DNA of 33,698 nt from an uncultured bacterium (GTDB lineage Bacteria > Patescibacteriota > Patescibacteriia > Patescibacteriales > UBA12465), in contig CALJZR010000038.1 in the NCBI GenBank assembly GCA_937983635.1, positions 1 to 33,698 of the forward strand, written 5' to 3'. Below the pieces are notes generated by a model. That model did not search any database, was not told where the DNA came from, and was given only the letters and a program-made list of their open reading frames with translations. Below, in pieces: positions 1-6,953 of the stretch. Position numbers and translations under genes: made by a program. Position 1 is the first letter of the stretch. Every line of letters begins with the position of its first letter.

Positions 1-1399
1 CGAGGTTCATCCACCCCTGTACTACCTTCTGCTTTTAGTCTGGACTCATCTTTTTGGTTTTGCCGAGGCAGCGGTTCGTAGCCTCTCTCTGCTTTTTGGT
101 TTAGCTACGATTATTCTTACTTATGTTTTAGGGAAAGAACTGTGGCAGAATACCCGAGCCGCCTTGTTAGCGGCGCTTTTAGTAGCGGTGATGCCGTTGC
201 CGATTATTTTTAGCCAGGAAGCCCGACCCTACATCATTTTTTCTTTCTTCGGTCTTTTATGTTTTCTCTGGCTCTGGCGCTACCTGCAGACGGGGAAAAG
301 ATTATTAATTTTTTATTTTAGCCTCTCGGCCATTATTGGCCTCTACCTCCATTATTCTTTTATCTTTATTTTAGCTCCTTTGCTTTTGGGTGGTTTAGTC
401 TGGCTGATGGCCAAGGGCCGCTTCTTGAAACAATATCCTGATATTTTAGGGGCGGTTGTTTTTATTTTTCTGGGCTTTTATTGGTGGCTGCCGGTTTTGT
501 TTTATAAAGTGGTCCTGGGTAATTATGAGTTGTTAGGTTTACCCCGGAGTACTAATTATTTCCGCCCCTTCTATTTTATTGAATCGACCTTCAACCAGTT
601 GCTTTGGACAGTTAAAAGTCGGCAGATTACCCAGTTAGAGATTTTTTCCCTTTGGCTGGCTAAGGTTTTAATTTTCGTAGCCGCCTTTAAGACCATGATT
701 GCTGAGGATAAAAAGAAACAGTATTTTGTTGTTTTTAGTTTATTTTTTCTCGTGGTTGTTGCTGCCGCTTTATTTTTATTTTCGCCGGCTTCACAGGGCT
801 ATGTCGCGGTTTATGAAAAACATATTTTTTGGTTATCAGTGCTGTTGGCCCTTTTGATTGCCGGTTTGGCAATTAAGTTGAGTAATAAGCAGGCGGCGGT
901 CTTAATCAGCGTTTTGCTTATTACCTTTATCCCTTTTAATGTCAAAATTTTAGCGAGCCGCTTCGCTTTTGATCAGGACCGGGCCCAGAAAAATATCGCT
1001 TTACAGATTAATGAGTTTTATCAGTCCGGCGATATCGTGATTGATAATTTTTCCTATGATCGCAGCAACCTTAATTATTATCTGCGCCCTGATATCTCCG
1101 CTTACGGCTTTTATCCTCCGCAACTACTCGATTGGCGGCAAGATTTTTACGCCAGCCGTGAGACTATTGGCTTTCTAGAAAATGAAGCTCAATCTCGAAT
1201 TTCTGCGGTTAGCAAAGAAGATCTAGAAAAGAAGCTTAGATATATTATTAATTCTTCCCAACCCCAAAGGATCTGGTTGGCCTTTGCGGATTACGAGAAT
1301 TATCAGATTAAAGTTTGGCTGGAGCAACATGGCTGGCGGCACGCCCTTTATGCAATTGATCGTTTTTCTCCTTTGGATTTATATGTGAAGGAAGAGTAA
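1..1399 (+). CDS. Glycosyltransferase family 39 (PMT_2-like) membrane protein, 5' end outside the window
   Basis: The reading frame is open from base 2 to the TAA at 1397-1399, so about 465 residues are visible and the true start lies upstream. An internal TTG at 164 is not a credible start because conserved sequence precedes it. The visible part opens with EVHPPLYYLL, the acidic-x-HPP-xYY motif of GT39/ArnT-type glycosyltransferases, followed by the family's FSQEARPY motif and roughly eight hydrophobic segments. The C-terminal 130 residues are mostly soluble, as in ArnT-like enzymes. Such enzymes move a sugar from a polyprenyl-phosphate carrier to a protein or glycan outside the membrane. 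Substrate is unknown. An O-antigen-ligase-like gene lies nearby (3397-4758) but on the other strand. Confidence 0.82.
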   Translation, partial: EVHPPLYYLLLLVWTHLFGFAEAAVRSLSLLFGLATIILTYVLGKELWQNTRAALLAALLVAVMPLPIIFSQEARPYIIFSFFGLLCFLWLWRYLQTGKRLLIFYFSLSAIIGLYLHYSFIFILAPLLLGGLVWLMAKGRFLKQYPDILGAVVFIFLGFYWWLPVLFYKVVLGNYELLGLPRSTNYFRPFYFIESTFNQLLWTVKSRQITQLEIFSLWLAKVLIFVAAFKTMIAEDKKKQYFVVFSLFFLVVVAAALFLFSPASQGYVAVYEKHIFWLSVLLALLIAGLAIKLSNKQAAVLISVLLITFIPFNVKILASRFAFDQDRAQKNIALQINEFYQSGDIVIDNFSYDRSNLNYYLRPDISAYGFYPPQLLDWRQDFYASRETIGFLENEAQSRISAVSKEDLEKKLRYIINSSQPQRIWLAFADYENYQIKVWLEQHGWRHALYAIDRFSPLDLYVKEE

Positions 1400-1411
1400 T
1401 TGAGATAAGTT

Positions 1412-1439
1412 AAAAAAACATGCTTGGCGCATGTTTTTT
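1412..1439 (+). terminator. Intrinsic terminator of the GT39 gene
   Basis: A-rich left arm plus CATGC, a five-base loop (TTGGC), then GCATG followed by six T. It lies 13 nt after the stop codon. Confidence 0.85.
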
Positions 1440-1466
1440 GTAAGGGTAATAATATTTTTAAAAAGC

Positions 1467-1494
1467 AAAAAGAGGCGTAGTGGGGCCTCTTTTT
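1467..1494. terminator. Second, bidirectional terminator between convergent genes
   Basis: AAAAAGAGGC pairs with GCCTCTTTTT. The A-tract and T-tract flank the stem, so it can terminate in both directions. It lies 24 nt from the stop codon of the leftward VOC gene. Confidence 0.8.
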
Positions 1495-1517
1495 TTATGC
1501 GACGAGTTGTGTTAGTT

Positions 1518-1967
1518 TTATTCCTGTCCCCAATCTAATAGTTCTGTAAAACGTAGATAAAAACCAAAGGGGTCGACCATTCGAAAGTCTTTCCATTTAT
1601 GGCCATGGTCCTCTAATTCTATTAGATCACGCATAATGTTTTCTGGTAAATTAGTTTTAACCGATTGATATAATTCTTCAATATTATTAACGCTAATAGT
1701 AATGCTCAGGGCATAGCCTTTTTTTGTATCTTGAGGAAATTGTTTAAAGAATGATTGTTGGTAGACGCGGTCGTCGCCGCCGTAGAAATTAAGCATAGTC
1801 CGGCCGAGTTTGTCATTCCTAGTCATAGTCAGATAGCCGAGATGCTTGTTGTCCAGCTTGTCATCTAGACTGACAGTAAAGCCTAATTGAGAATAGAAGG
1901 TCTTAGCGATTTCCAAATCGGGTATATGTAATTCTATCACCAGGTTGTTTTTTATGGGATTAAACAT
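1518..1967 (-). CDS. VOC-superfamily (glyoxalase/bleomycin-resistance-like) protein
   Basis: A 149-residue protein with the vicinal-oxygen-chelate fold pattern: VIELHIPD near residue 11 (first strand with a His that could bind metal), AKTFYSQLGF in the first helix, and DPFGFYLRFTE near the C-terminus, the usual closing strand with a Glu ligand. The length fits a single-subunit VOC protein with two beta-alpha-beta-beta-beta modules. The family covers glyoxalases, dioxygenases and antibiotic-binding proteins, and the sequence alone does not pick one. A TGATATAAT extended -10 box (1983-1991, minus strand) lies close upstream and would give a leader of only about 8 nt. The gene stands alone, converging on the GT39 gene. 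Confidence 0.82.
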   Translation of the reverse strand: MFNPIKNNLVIELHIPDLEIAKTFYSQLGFTVSLDDKLDNKHLGYLTMTRNDKLGRTMLNFYGGDDRVYQQSFFKQFPQDTKKGYALSITISVNNIEELYQSVKTNLPENIMRDLIELEDHGHKWKDFRMVDPFGFYLRFTELLDWGQE

Positions 1968-1982
1968 ATATTTATTATTTTA

Positions 1983-1991
1983 ATTATATCA
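1983..1991 (-). promoter_or_regulatory. Extended -10 promoter element of the VOC gene
   Basis: TGATATAAT on the minus strand. The -10 hexamer ends 15 nt before the ATG, so the 5' leader would be about 8 nt. No good -35 box is seen. Confidence 0.5.
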
Positions 1992-2021
1992 TAACTATTT
2001 TTATGGGCATATTCTCAATCA

Positions 2022-2048
2022 AAAATAGCCTTGGGAGAGGCTATTTTA
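2022..2048 (-). terminator. Terminator of the small Cys-rich gene
   Basis: AAAATAGCC pairs with GGCTATTTT around an eight-base loop. On the minus strand the stem is followed by a short T-tract. It lies about 70 nt after the stop codon of the 2117-2512 gene. Confidence 0.65.
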
Positions 2049-2116
2049 TATATAATAATATTGTATTTATTTTTGGTGGAGATATTATTTTTAAATTATG
2101 GAGTCGAGATTAACTT

Positions 2117-2512
2117 TTAGTTTTCTTTTCCTAAAAAACATTTTCTGTCTTTACAACCGACAACACCGTTGAAGTTACAATAAATATCTGTCGAAATTTT
2201 AGAAGAATGACTCTTGTAATCGCTGGCATGTTCAGCCAAATAAAATTTATTTATTGCTTTGGGGCAAGCAAATTTGTTATGAAAGGTGCAATCATCAGCA
2301 ATTAAACAAAACAACGGATCATTTTTATATAAAGATGCTATTTCTTCTTTGTTCAGATTAGAAGATAAAATCATAGTTGATTTAACAATAAAGTTATGTG
2401 CTTTGTTATACAAAAAACCGACCTTATCTAAATATTTACCAAGCAATAAAAAAATAATAATTAAAACAAGGAAAATTATTAATCCTTTTTCTCTAAAAGA
2501 TAATTTTTTCAT
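2117..2512 (-). CDS. Small membrane-anchored Cys-rich protein, unknown function
   Basis: 131 residues. A basic N-terminus (MKKLSFREKG) is followed by one strongly hydrophobic segment at about 10-25. This fits a signal anchor or uncleaved signal peptide, with the rest outside the cell. The C-terminal half has six cysteines (69, 75, 83, 112, 120, 125), an even number that could form three disulfides or a metal site. I recognise no family. Base composition is more AT-rich than the neighbours, as is common for short fast-evolving surface proteins. It is transcribed alone, with a terminator on each side. The call as a real gene rests on length, the clear N-terminal topology and the following terminator. 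Confidence 0.6.
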   Translation of the reverse strand: MKKLSFREKGLIIFLVLIIIFLLLGKYLDKVGFLYNKAHNFIVKSTMILSSNLNKEEIASLYKNDPLFCLIADDCTFHNKFACPKAINKFYLAEHASDYKSHSSKISTDIYCNFNGVVGCKDRKCFLGKEN

Positions 2513-2563
2513 AAATTATAGGAATATTTATTTTTTTCAATAATCTTATTTAATTATACTAAA

Positions 2564-2584
2564 AAATCGCCAAAAAGGCGATTT
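2564..2584 (-). terminator. Terminator after tRNA-Ser
   Basis: AAATCGCC pairs with GGCGATTT around a loop of five. On the minus strand the stem runs into six T. It ends the O-antigen ligase - pseudouridine synthase - tRNA-Ser unit. Confidence 0.85.
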
Positions 2585-2593
2585 CTTTAAATG

Positions 2594-2680
2594 CGGAGAG
2601 GGGGAGATTCGAACTCCCGAAGGGCTTTCACCCTTGCCGCTTTTCGAGAGCGGTACTTTCAACCACTCAGTCACCTCTCC
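2594..2680 (-). tRNA. tRNA-Ser (CGA)
   Basis: An 87-nt class II tRNA. The acceptor stem is GGAGAGG/CCTCTCC with discriminator G. The anticodon stem CCGCT/AGCGG encloses loop CTCGAAA with anticodon CGA. It has a long variable arm and a T arm GGGAG-TTCGAAT-CTCCC. CCA is not encoded. Its 5' end lies 4 nt after the stop codon of the pseudouridine synthase gene, so it is probably processed from the same transcript. Confidence 0.96.
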
Positions 2681-2684
2681 TTGT

Positions 2685-3395
2685 CTATTTAACTATCTTC
2701 TTGATATCAGTTTCCGATAATACTCGGTATTTCCCTTGAGGAATACCTCCTAAACCTAGAGTGCCGATATTAACTCTCTGCAAATCAGATACTTTTAATC
2801 CCATACCAGCAAAGAGGCGGCGGATATGTCTTTTTTTGCCTTCACCTAAAGTGATCGCCCAGCGATCTTCTTCCCGGCGGATACTTTTAGCGGTTAGGAG
2901 TTCACCGTCTTCGGAGCGGATGCCTTCTTTAGCGCGGGCATATAAATCTTTTTCGCTGAGATTCATTCGGTCTTCTCCGGCAAAACGCACCAAATATTTC
3001 TTGTCGTGACCATAGCGGGGATGAGTAATACGGTTAGCGAGGTCACCATCATTAGTTAATAGAAGCAAACCGCGGCTATCTTTGTCAAGGCGACCAGCAA
3101 TAATTAGATTCTGATATTGGGGCGGCAAGAGACTAAAAATATTTTCTTCGTTAGCAAAACGGCGGGTGGTACAGGTATAGCCAATCGGTTTATTGAAGGC
3201 AATCACAATTTTAGCAGCTGCCATCTGGCTATTTATTTTCTGGCCCCGCACCCGGACTTCTTCTGAGCCTTCCACCATCGCGCCTAGCTCCGCTCTCTCG
3301 CCGTCTACGGTTACTTTTCCGTTACGAATTAAGACTTCGGCTTGGCGGCGGCTAGCGACTCCCGCTTGCGCTAAATATTTAGTCAGATAAATCAT
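2685..3395 (-). CDS. Pseudouridine synthase, RsuA/RluB/RluE/RluF family
   Basis: 236 residues. An S4 RNA-binding domain covers about 1-60 (LTKYLAQAGVASRRQAEVLI). The catalytic domain carries GRLDKDSRGLLLLTNDG near residue 100, where the Asp of RLDKDS is the family's catalytic nucleophile. The late motif KRHIRRLFAGMG is also typical. These enzymes convert a uridine in 16S or 23S rRNA to pseudouridine. Assignment to RluB (23S helix 89) rather than RsuA or RluE/F is not possible from sequence reading alone. The ATG is 1 nt from the stop codon of the O-antigen-ligase-like gene, so the two are co-transcribed with tRNA-Ser behind them. Confidence 0.92.
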   Translation of the reverse strand: MIYLTKYLAQAGVASRRQAEVLIRNGKVTVDGERAELGAMVEGSEEVRVRGQKINSQMAAAKIVIAFNKPIGYTCTTRRFANEENIFSLLPPQYQNLIIAGRLDKDSRGLLLLTNDGDLANRITHPRYGHDKKYLVRFAGEDRMNLSEKDLYARAKEGIRSEDGELLTAKSIRREEDRWAITLGEGKKRHIRRLFAGMGLKVSDLQRVNIGTLGLGGIPQGKYRVLSETDIKKIVK

Positions 3396-3396
3396 A

Positions 3397-4758
3397 TTAT
3401 TTGTGTTTCAGCTTAATTATTCCCAATACAGCAATTAGGAGCCAGAAGAGGACGGCTAAATCATTTTTAAAATAAGGGACATCAACGAGACCGTGGATAA
3501 AGATGGCACTCATTGCGCCAATCAGTCCTAAGACTAAAGCTCGCTGGGGTTTATCAAGATGTTTCAGGAGGCAGATGGCTTCATATTGATAGCGGGCAAT
3601 GAGCCACATCATTAGCAGTGCTCCTAAAAAAGTAATCTCCGTCCAAAAATTCAGAAAGATATTGTGCGGATACATGTAGATCTCTACCGGTTGCCAGACT
3701 TTCTTTTTATACTCATCATTCCAGACAACTTTACGATACCAGTCTGGGTCATCATTTTTTACAAATATTCCTTCTTGATGAAAAGGCGCGACCGCGGCTT
3801 GATAATTACTGAGACCCGCCCCGCTAATAATACGCCCATCTCTAAACATTTCTAAACTCTCATGCCATTGCTGGCGGCGAATCTGGCCGCTTAAATCCAT
3901 CAACGTTGCTTTCTTCTGGACATATTGCCAAGCGGGAGAATAGAGGCTGAGTACAATCACCCCGATAGCGGCGGCGCTAAGAGCCAAGCGGCGGCTGTGT
4001 TTATTCGCTAGTAAAGCAATAATGAAAGTGCCACCGGCCAAACCAATGAGGGCCCCTTCGGAGCGGGCAAAAAAGATAGCCGCCAGGGAAGCGAGAATAA
4101 TCAGGAGCAGTAATATTTTTTTTAGAGCCGTCACTAAATTTGTGCGGTGGGGATAGGAAAAGAAGAGGGCACCGAGCAAGAAGACAATGGGTCCGAGATA
4201 GAGGCCAACAGCATTAGGGTAGGCAAAAACGGAGGTAACCCGACGCTGGGAAGCTAAGGCCCAGAAATCATTAAAGATAAAGAGTCCGGTGAATTGTTGA
4301 AAGATAGCGATAGCGCTAACAAAGGCGGCGGAAATTGCTAAGGGCCACAGGAATTTTTTGTCTGAAGATTGGCCGCGATTAATAATAACGAGATATAAGA
4401 GAATTGGTTCAAGGAAATAAGCTTTAAAGACACCGAGAGCAGCATTATCAAAACCGGCAATTGCTAAGCCCGTCCAAGCGGCGATTAAAATGCCGATGAT
4501 TTCCAGTTGATAGGGGTATTTACGTCGTCGTCCCTGCCAATCAGCCCGTTTTAGTCTGCGCCAAGGCTTATCTTGTCCAAACCAGACTGCGAAAACGATC
4601 AGAATCATTGCTTCGAGGATGGTTAAAGGAATCGGACCGAGATGGAAACGCAGGAGATAGGAAGGTAGGGCGGCTAGTAAAATAAAAAGAGCCCAGTCCA
4701 AGCGAAGGACAGCAATGACAGCGAAGAAAAACAGGCTGACAATCATTAGAAATTCCAT
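3397..4758 (-). CDS. O-antigen ligase / Wzy_C-family polytopic membrane protein
   Basis: 453 residues with about 11 predicted membrane segments and one large external loop between about residues 285 and 350. The loop ends in YPHNIFLNFWTEITFLG, the PHNxxL motif that marks WaaL/O-antigen ligase and Wzy-like enzymes. Members join polyprenyl-linked glycans to lipid, protein or another glycan at the outer face of the membrane. Patescibacteria are generally not thought to make LPS, so an exopolysaccharide or protein-glycan role is more likely (inference). The first gene of a leftward unit with the pseudouridine synthase and tRNA-Ser. A TGCTATAAT box ends 8 nt before the ATG, which suggests a nearly leaderless mRNA. 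Confidence 0.85.
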   Translation of the reverse strand: MEFLMIVSLFFFAVIAVLRLDWALFILLAALPSYLLRFHLGPIPLTILEAMILIVFAVWFGQDKPWRRLKRADWQGRRRKYPYQLEIIGILIAAWTGLAIAGFDNAALGVFKAYFLEPILLYLVIINRGQSSDKKFLWPLAISAAFVSAIAIFQQFTGLFIFNDFWALASQRRVTSVFAYPNAVGLYLGPIVFLLGALFFSYPHRTNLVTALKKILLLLIILASLAAIFFARSEGALIGLAGGTFIIALLANKHSRRLALSAAAIGVIVLSLYSPAWQYVQKKATLMDLSGQIRRQQWHESLEMFRDGRIISGAGLSNYQAAVAPFHQEGIFVKNDDPDWYRKVVWNDEYKKKVWQPVEIYMYPHNIFLNFWTEITFLGALLMMWLIARYQYEAICLLKHLDKPQRALVLGLIGAMSAIFIHGLVDVPYFKNDLAVLFWLLIAVLGIIKLKHK

Positions 4759-4766
4759 ATATTTTG

Positions 4767-4775
4767 ATTATAGCA
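4767..4775 (-). promoter_or_regulatory. Extended -10 promoter, nearly leaderless start of the ligase gene
   Basis: TGCTATAAT on the minus strand. The hexamer ends 8 nt before the ATG at 4758, so transcription would start at or within 1-2 nt of the start codon. No Shine-Dalgarno sequence fits in between. Confidence 0.65.
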
Positions 4776-4814
4776 CGAATTGGCTGGGCGTCTATTCGCT
4801 TCTTAGACCAAAAA

Positions 4815-4849
4815 CCGCCCCGTAAAATGGCCTGGCCATTACGGGGCGG
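4815..4849 (-). terminator. Terminator of the rpsF-ssb-rpsR-efp operon
   Basis: A long GC-rich hairpin, CCGCCCCGT paired with ACGGGGCGG and an inner ATGG/CCAT extension. On the minus strand it is followed by five T. It lies 16 nt after the efp stop codon and just before the promoter of the next leftward gene. Confidence 0.9.
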
Positions 4850-4865
4850 CGGGGTGTTTTGTTTC

Positions 4866-5426
4866 TTAGTTGGCTCTTTCCACGTATTCCCCTGTGTCAG
4901 TATTTAAGCGGATCACATCTCCTTCTTCAATAAACATCGGGACACTAATCATGGCGCCAGTTTCCAACTCTACTTGCTTATTAACATTGCCAGCCGAGTT
5001 GCCTTTTACTCCAGGAGGAGCGGAGATAACTTGGAAGTCCATCTTAATCGGCAGGTCGATAGAAACAGGCTTACTATTGAAATAGAGAACGTTGACATCG
5101 GTGCCTTCTTTTAAGAATTGGACTTTGTCGCCAATTTCATCAATATGGAGGTTGAACTGTTCGTAGCTTTCATTATCCATGAAGTAGGCTTCGTCCTTAT
5201 CCTTATACATGAAATTTGCTTTCTTGCGTTCTGTTTCGGCTTCTTCAGCTTTTTCCGCGCCCTGATAGGTGCGTTCTAAGATGTTGCCGTTAATCAGGTT
5301 GCGGCATTTTACTTTCAAGACGGCGCCGCCGCGACCCATCTTGTGGTGATCAGTCTTTACGATAACATAGGGTTCGTTATTTAGAAGAATGACCTTCCCC
5401 ATTTTAATTTCATTGAAGTTCAACAT
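4866..5426 (-). CDS. efp: Elongation factor P
   Basis: 186 residues, the normal EF-P length, with three beta-barrel domains: KOW-like N-terminal domain (about 1-62), central OB domain (about 65-125) and C-terminal OB domain with the signature ETGAMISVPMFIEEGDVIRL and terminal DTGEYVERA. EF-P binds between the P and E sites and rescues ribosomes stalled on polyproline. The tip loop of domain I reads HKMGRGGAV. Residue 32, which is modified in other bacteria, is Arg rather than the beta-lysylated Lys of E. coli. The gene is last in the rpsF operon, 25 nt after rpsR, and is followed at once by a strong terminator. This puts a translation factor under the same control as S6 and S18. Confidence 0.96.
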   Translation of the reverse strand: MLNFNEIKMGKVILLNNEPYVIVKTDHHKMGRGGAVLKVKCRNLINGNILERTYQGAEKAEEAETERKKANFMYKDKDEAYFMDNESYEQFNLHIDEIGDKVQFLKEGTDVNVLYFNSKPVSIDLPIKMDFQVISAPPGVKGNSAGNVNKQVELETGAMISVPMFIEEGDVIRLNTDTGEYVERAN

Positions 5427-5451
5427 AAATTACGCTGCTTAGTTTTTAGGC

Positions 5452-5664
5452 TTATTTATGGGTCGGAGCCAATAAGGCCATCACCCGGGCGCGTTTAATC
5501 GCCTGAGTAAGCTTGCGTTGATGCCAGGAGCAGATGCCGGTGCGATCGCCGGGTAAGATCTTCATATAGAAGTTAATGAAGCGGCGGAGAGTGCGGACAT
5601 CTTTGTAATCTACATCGAGTTGATTGACGCAGAAAAAGCAGTCTTTTTGTTTCTTGTTGTTCAT
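5452..5664 (-). CDS. rpsR: 30S ribosomal protein bS18
   Basis: 70 residues, close to the usual 70-80. Conserved blocks are CFFC near residue 9, VDYKDVRTLRRFI, the C-x2-H pair in GICSWHQRKL, and AIKRARVMALL at the C-terminus. The CxxC plus Cys/His pair resembles the zinc-binding form of S18. S18 pairs with S6 on the 30S platform. It lies between ssb (24 nt upstream) and efp (25 nt downstream), where many bacteria carry rplI (L9). No rplI is present at this locus. Confidence 0.96.
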   Translation of the reverse strand: MNNKKQKDCFFCVNQLDVDYKDVRTLRRFINFYMKILPGDRTGICSWHQRKLTQAIKRARVMALLAPTHK

Positions 5665-5688
5665 ATAGAGTTTTGAGCGTTTAAATTT

Positions 5689-6129
5689 TTAGAAAGGAAT
5701 ATTTTCCACACGGATTTCTTCTTCTTCGTCAGCGTTGATGACCGGTAATTCTTCTTCTTGGCGTTTCGGAGCGGGTGCACCGCCGAAACCTTCGCTGCTA
5801 CCGGCACGATCAAGCATAATCATATTTTCGGCCACGATTTCTGTGCGGTATCTTTTGATGCCATCTTGACCAGTCCAATCAGTCGTTTGTAAACGACCCT
5901 CGATATAGACTTTAGAGCCCTTTTTAAGATATTGTCCGCAGATATCGGCGAGTTTACGCCAAGCAACGATGTTATGAAATTCCGTTTTTTTCTGTTGCTG
6001 GCCGGCATTATCGGTCCAGGTAAGGCTGGTGGCGACACTGAAGGAGGCAACATTCTGCCCAGAAGGAGTATTTCTCATTTCCGGGTCGCGAGTCAAGTTG
6101 CCGATGACCATGGCTTTGTTTAAGTTCAT
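5689..6129 (-). CDS. ssb: Single-stranded DNA-binding protein
   Basis: 146 residues. An OB fold covers about 1-105, opening with the typical MNLNKAMVIGNLTRDPEMR and including WRKLADICGQYLKKGSKVYIEGRL. A short linker leads to an acidic tail ending DEEEEIRVENIPF, the C-terminal peptide that recruits replication and repair proteins. Members coat single-stranded DNA as tetramers. The position between rpsF and rpsR is the ancestral bacterial arrangement. The 52-nt gap to rpsF could hold a weak ribosome-binding region only. I see no separate promoter. Confidence 0.96.
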   Translation of the reverse strand: MNLNKAMVIGNLTRDPEMRNTPSGQNVASFSVATSLTWTDNAGQQQKKTEFHNIVAWRKLADICGQYLKKGSKVYIEGRLQTTDWTGQDGIKRYRTEIVAENMIMLDRAGSSEGFGGAPAPKRQEEELPVINADEEEEIRVENIPF

Positions 6130-6181
6130 AGTGCTTAGAACTTAACTTTATAAACGCGCTTATAAAATTAAGCAAATTAGT

Positions 6182-6700
6182 TTATAAGAGGTCTTTGGCG
6201 TTTAAGATGCCTTCTAATTTTTCATCCAAGTCTTTAAGGTCAGCCTTGTTGCTCTCGTTCTTTTCGGCGCGCGGAGCGGATATTCCTGGCTTAGACATTT
6301 TTTCTTTAACCGGCTTTTCTTCTTTCTTATCATTCTTAGCAGAAGCTTGTTCCTGCTTTTCTTTAGTTTTCGCTCTTTCTACTTCGGTCACCACTGGGAT
6401 GCTAATAATTTGGTGGCGTAAGACTTCTTTAGATAAGCGGAGAGTGCGATCGATTTTAGCAATCGCTTCTCTTTCCGCATCAAATTCACAAAGGCTGTAA
6501 TAGCCGTAGTGATTCTGTTTGATGATGTAGGCTAATTTTTTCTTGCCCCAGAATTCGCGGAAAGCGATGGTGGCACCCTGTTCGGTAACAATAGCTTCTA
6601 CTTTAGTGATGATGGTCTTCGCCTCGTCTTCCGTGTAGTTGTTGGGGACGATGAAGAGCAATTCATAGCGACTTGGTCCTGATGCTTTGCTTTTAGACAT
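6182..6700 (-). CDS. rpsF: 30S ribosomal protein bS6 with a long charged C-terminal extension
   Basis: 172 residues. The S6 ferredoxin-like domain covers about 10-110, with RYELLFIVPNNYTEDEA, FWGKKKLAYIIKQNHYGYY and DRTLRLSKEVLRHQII. The remaining 60 or so residues are Lys/Glu/Ser-rich and end in a short amphipathic stretch, LKDLDEKLEGILN. E. coli S6 also has a tail, but this one is longer and ends in a defined hydrophobic motif. S6 forms a dimer with S18 on the 30S platform. It is the first gene of the operon and is preceded by a leader of about 170 nt containing a terminator-like hairpin (see 6776-6843). Confidence 0.95.
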   Translation of the reverse strand: MSKSKASGPSRYELLFIVPNNYTEDEAKTIITKVEAIVTEQGATIAFREFWGKKKLAYIIKQNHYGYYSLCEFDAEREAIAKIDRTLRLSKEVLRHQIISIPVVTEVERAKTKEKQEQASAKNDKKEEKPVKEKMSKPGISAPRAEKNESNKADLKDLDEKLEGILNAKDLL

Positions 6701-6775
6701 AATGTAACATGACGGGATTAAAAACGATGTAAGCTGGGCTTAACATTTTTTTAAATTCCCTTAATTAAACAAAAA

Positions 6776-6843
6776 CCCAAGTATTCTTCAGAATTTGGGC
6801 TTCTAAGAATACCTTTAATTCCGCATTATTTAAGAACGGAATT
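6776..6843 (-). promoter_or_regulatory. rpsF leader: putative terminator/antiterminator switch
   Basis: Read on the minus strand, three elements occur in order. First is a hairpin, AATTCCG/CGGAATT (6837-6843 with 6817-6823). Second is an 8-bp stem, GTATTCTT/AAGAATAC (6805-6812 with 6781-6788). Third is a terminator-like hairpin, CCCAAATTC-TGAA-GAAT-AC-TTGGG, followed by TTTTTG (6799-6776). The second and third share the GAATAC arm and cannot form together. Nothing upstream on this strand needs a terminator, because the neighbouring gene diverges, so the hairpin lies inside the rpsF leader, 75 nt before the ATG. The first hairpin exposes CCG, a base triplet reported in S6:S18-binding leaders. 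That link is an inference. Confidence 0.6.
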
Positions 6844-6875
6844 ATCCCGACATAATCGCCGGAACATGGGAAAGA

Positions 6876-6881
6876 TATAAT
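6876..6881 (+). promoter_or_regulatory. Candidate -10 box in the divergent rpsF / methyltransferase region
   Basis: A perfect TATAAT on the plus strand overlaps TATTAT on the minus strand (6882-6877), so it may serve both directions. No convincing -35 box is seen on either strand. Confidence 0.4.
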
Positions 6882-6895
6882 AAATATTTGATTGT

Positions 6896-6940
6896 GCCCC
6901 TAACTTATCATAAAGCTTGAAAAAAAGCAAGAGTTAGGGC
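6896..6940 (+). promoter_or_regulatory. Hairpin in the 5' leader of the Trm11-like gene
   Basis: CCCTAACT (6898-6905) pairs with AGTTAGGG (6932-6939), enclosing a 26-nt A-rich loop, and ends 14 nt before the ATG at 6954. No T-tract follows, so it is not a terminator. It could shape translation of the gene. Function is unknown. Confidence 0.35.
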
Positions 6941-6953
6941 ATTATGGGGATAT

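Noticed and set aside
2286..2543. An 85-aa plus-strand frame at 2.3-2.5 kb
   Set aside because: It overlaps the Cys-rich gene on the other strand, and has no promoter or family features.
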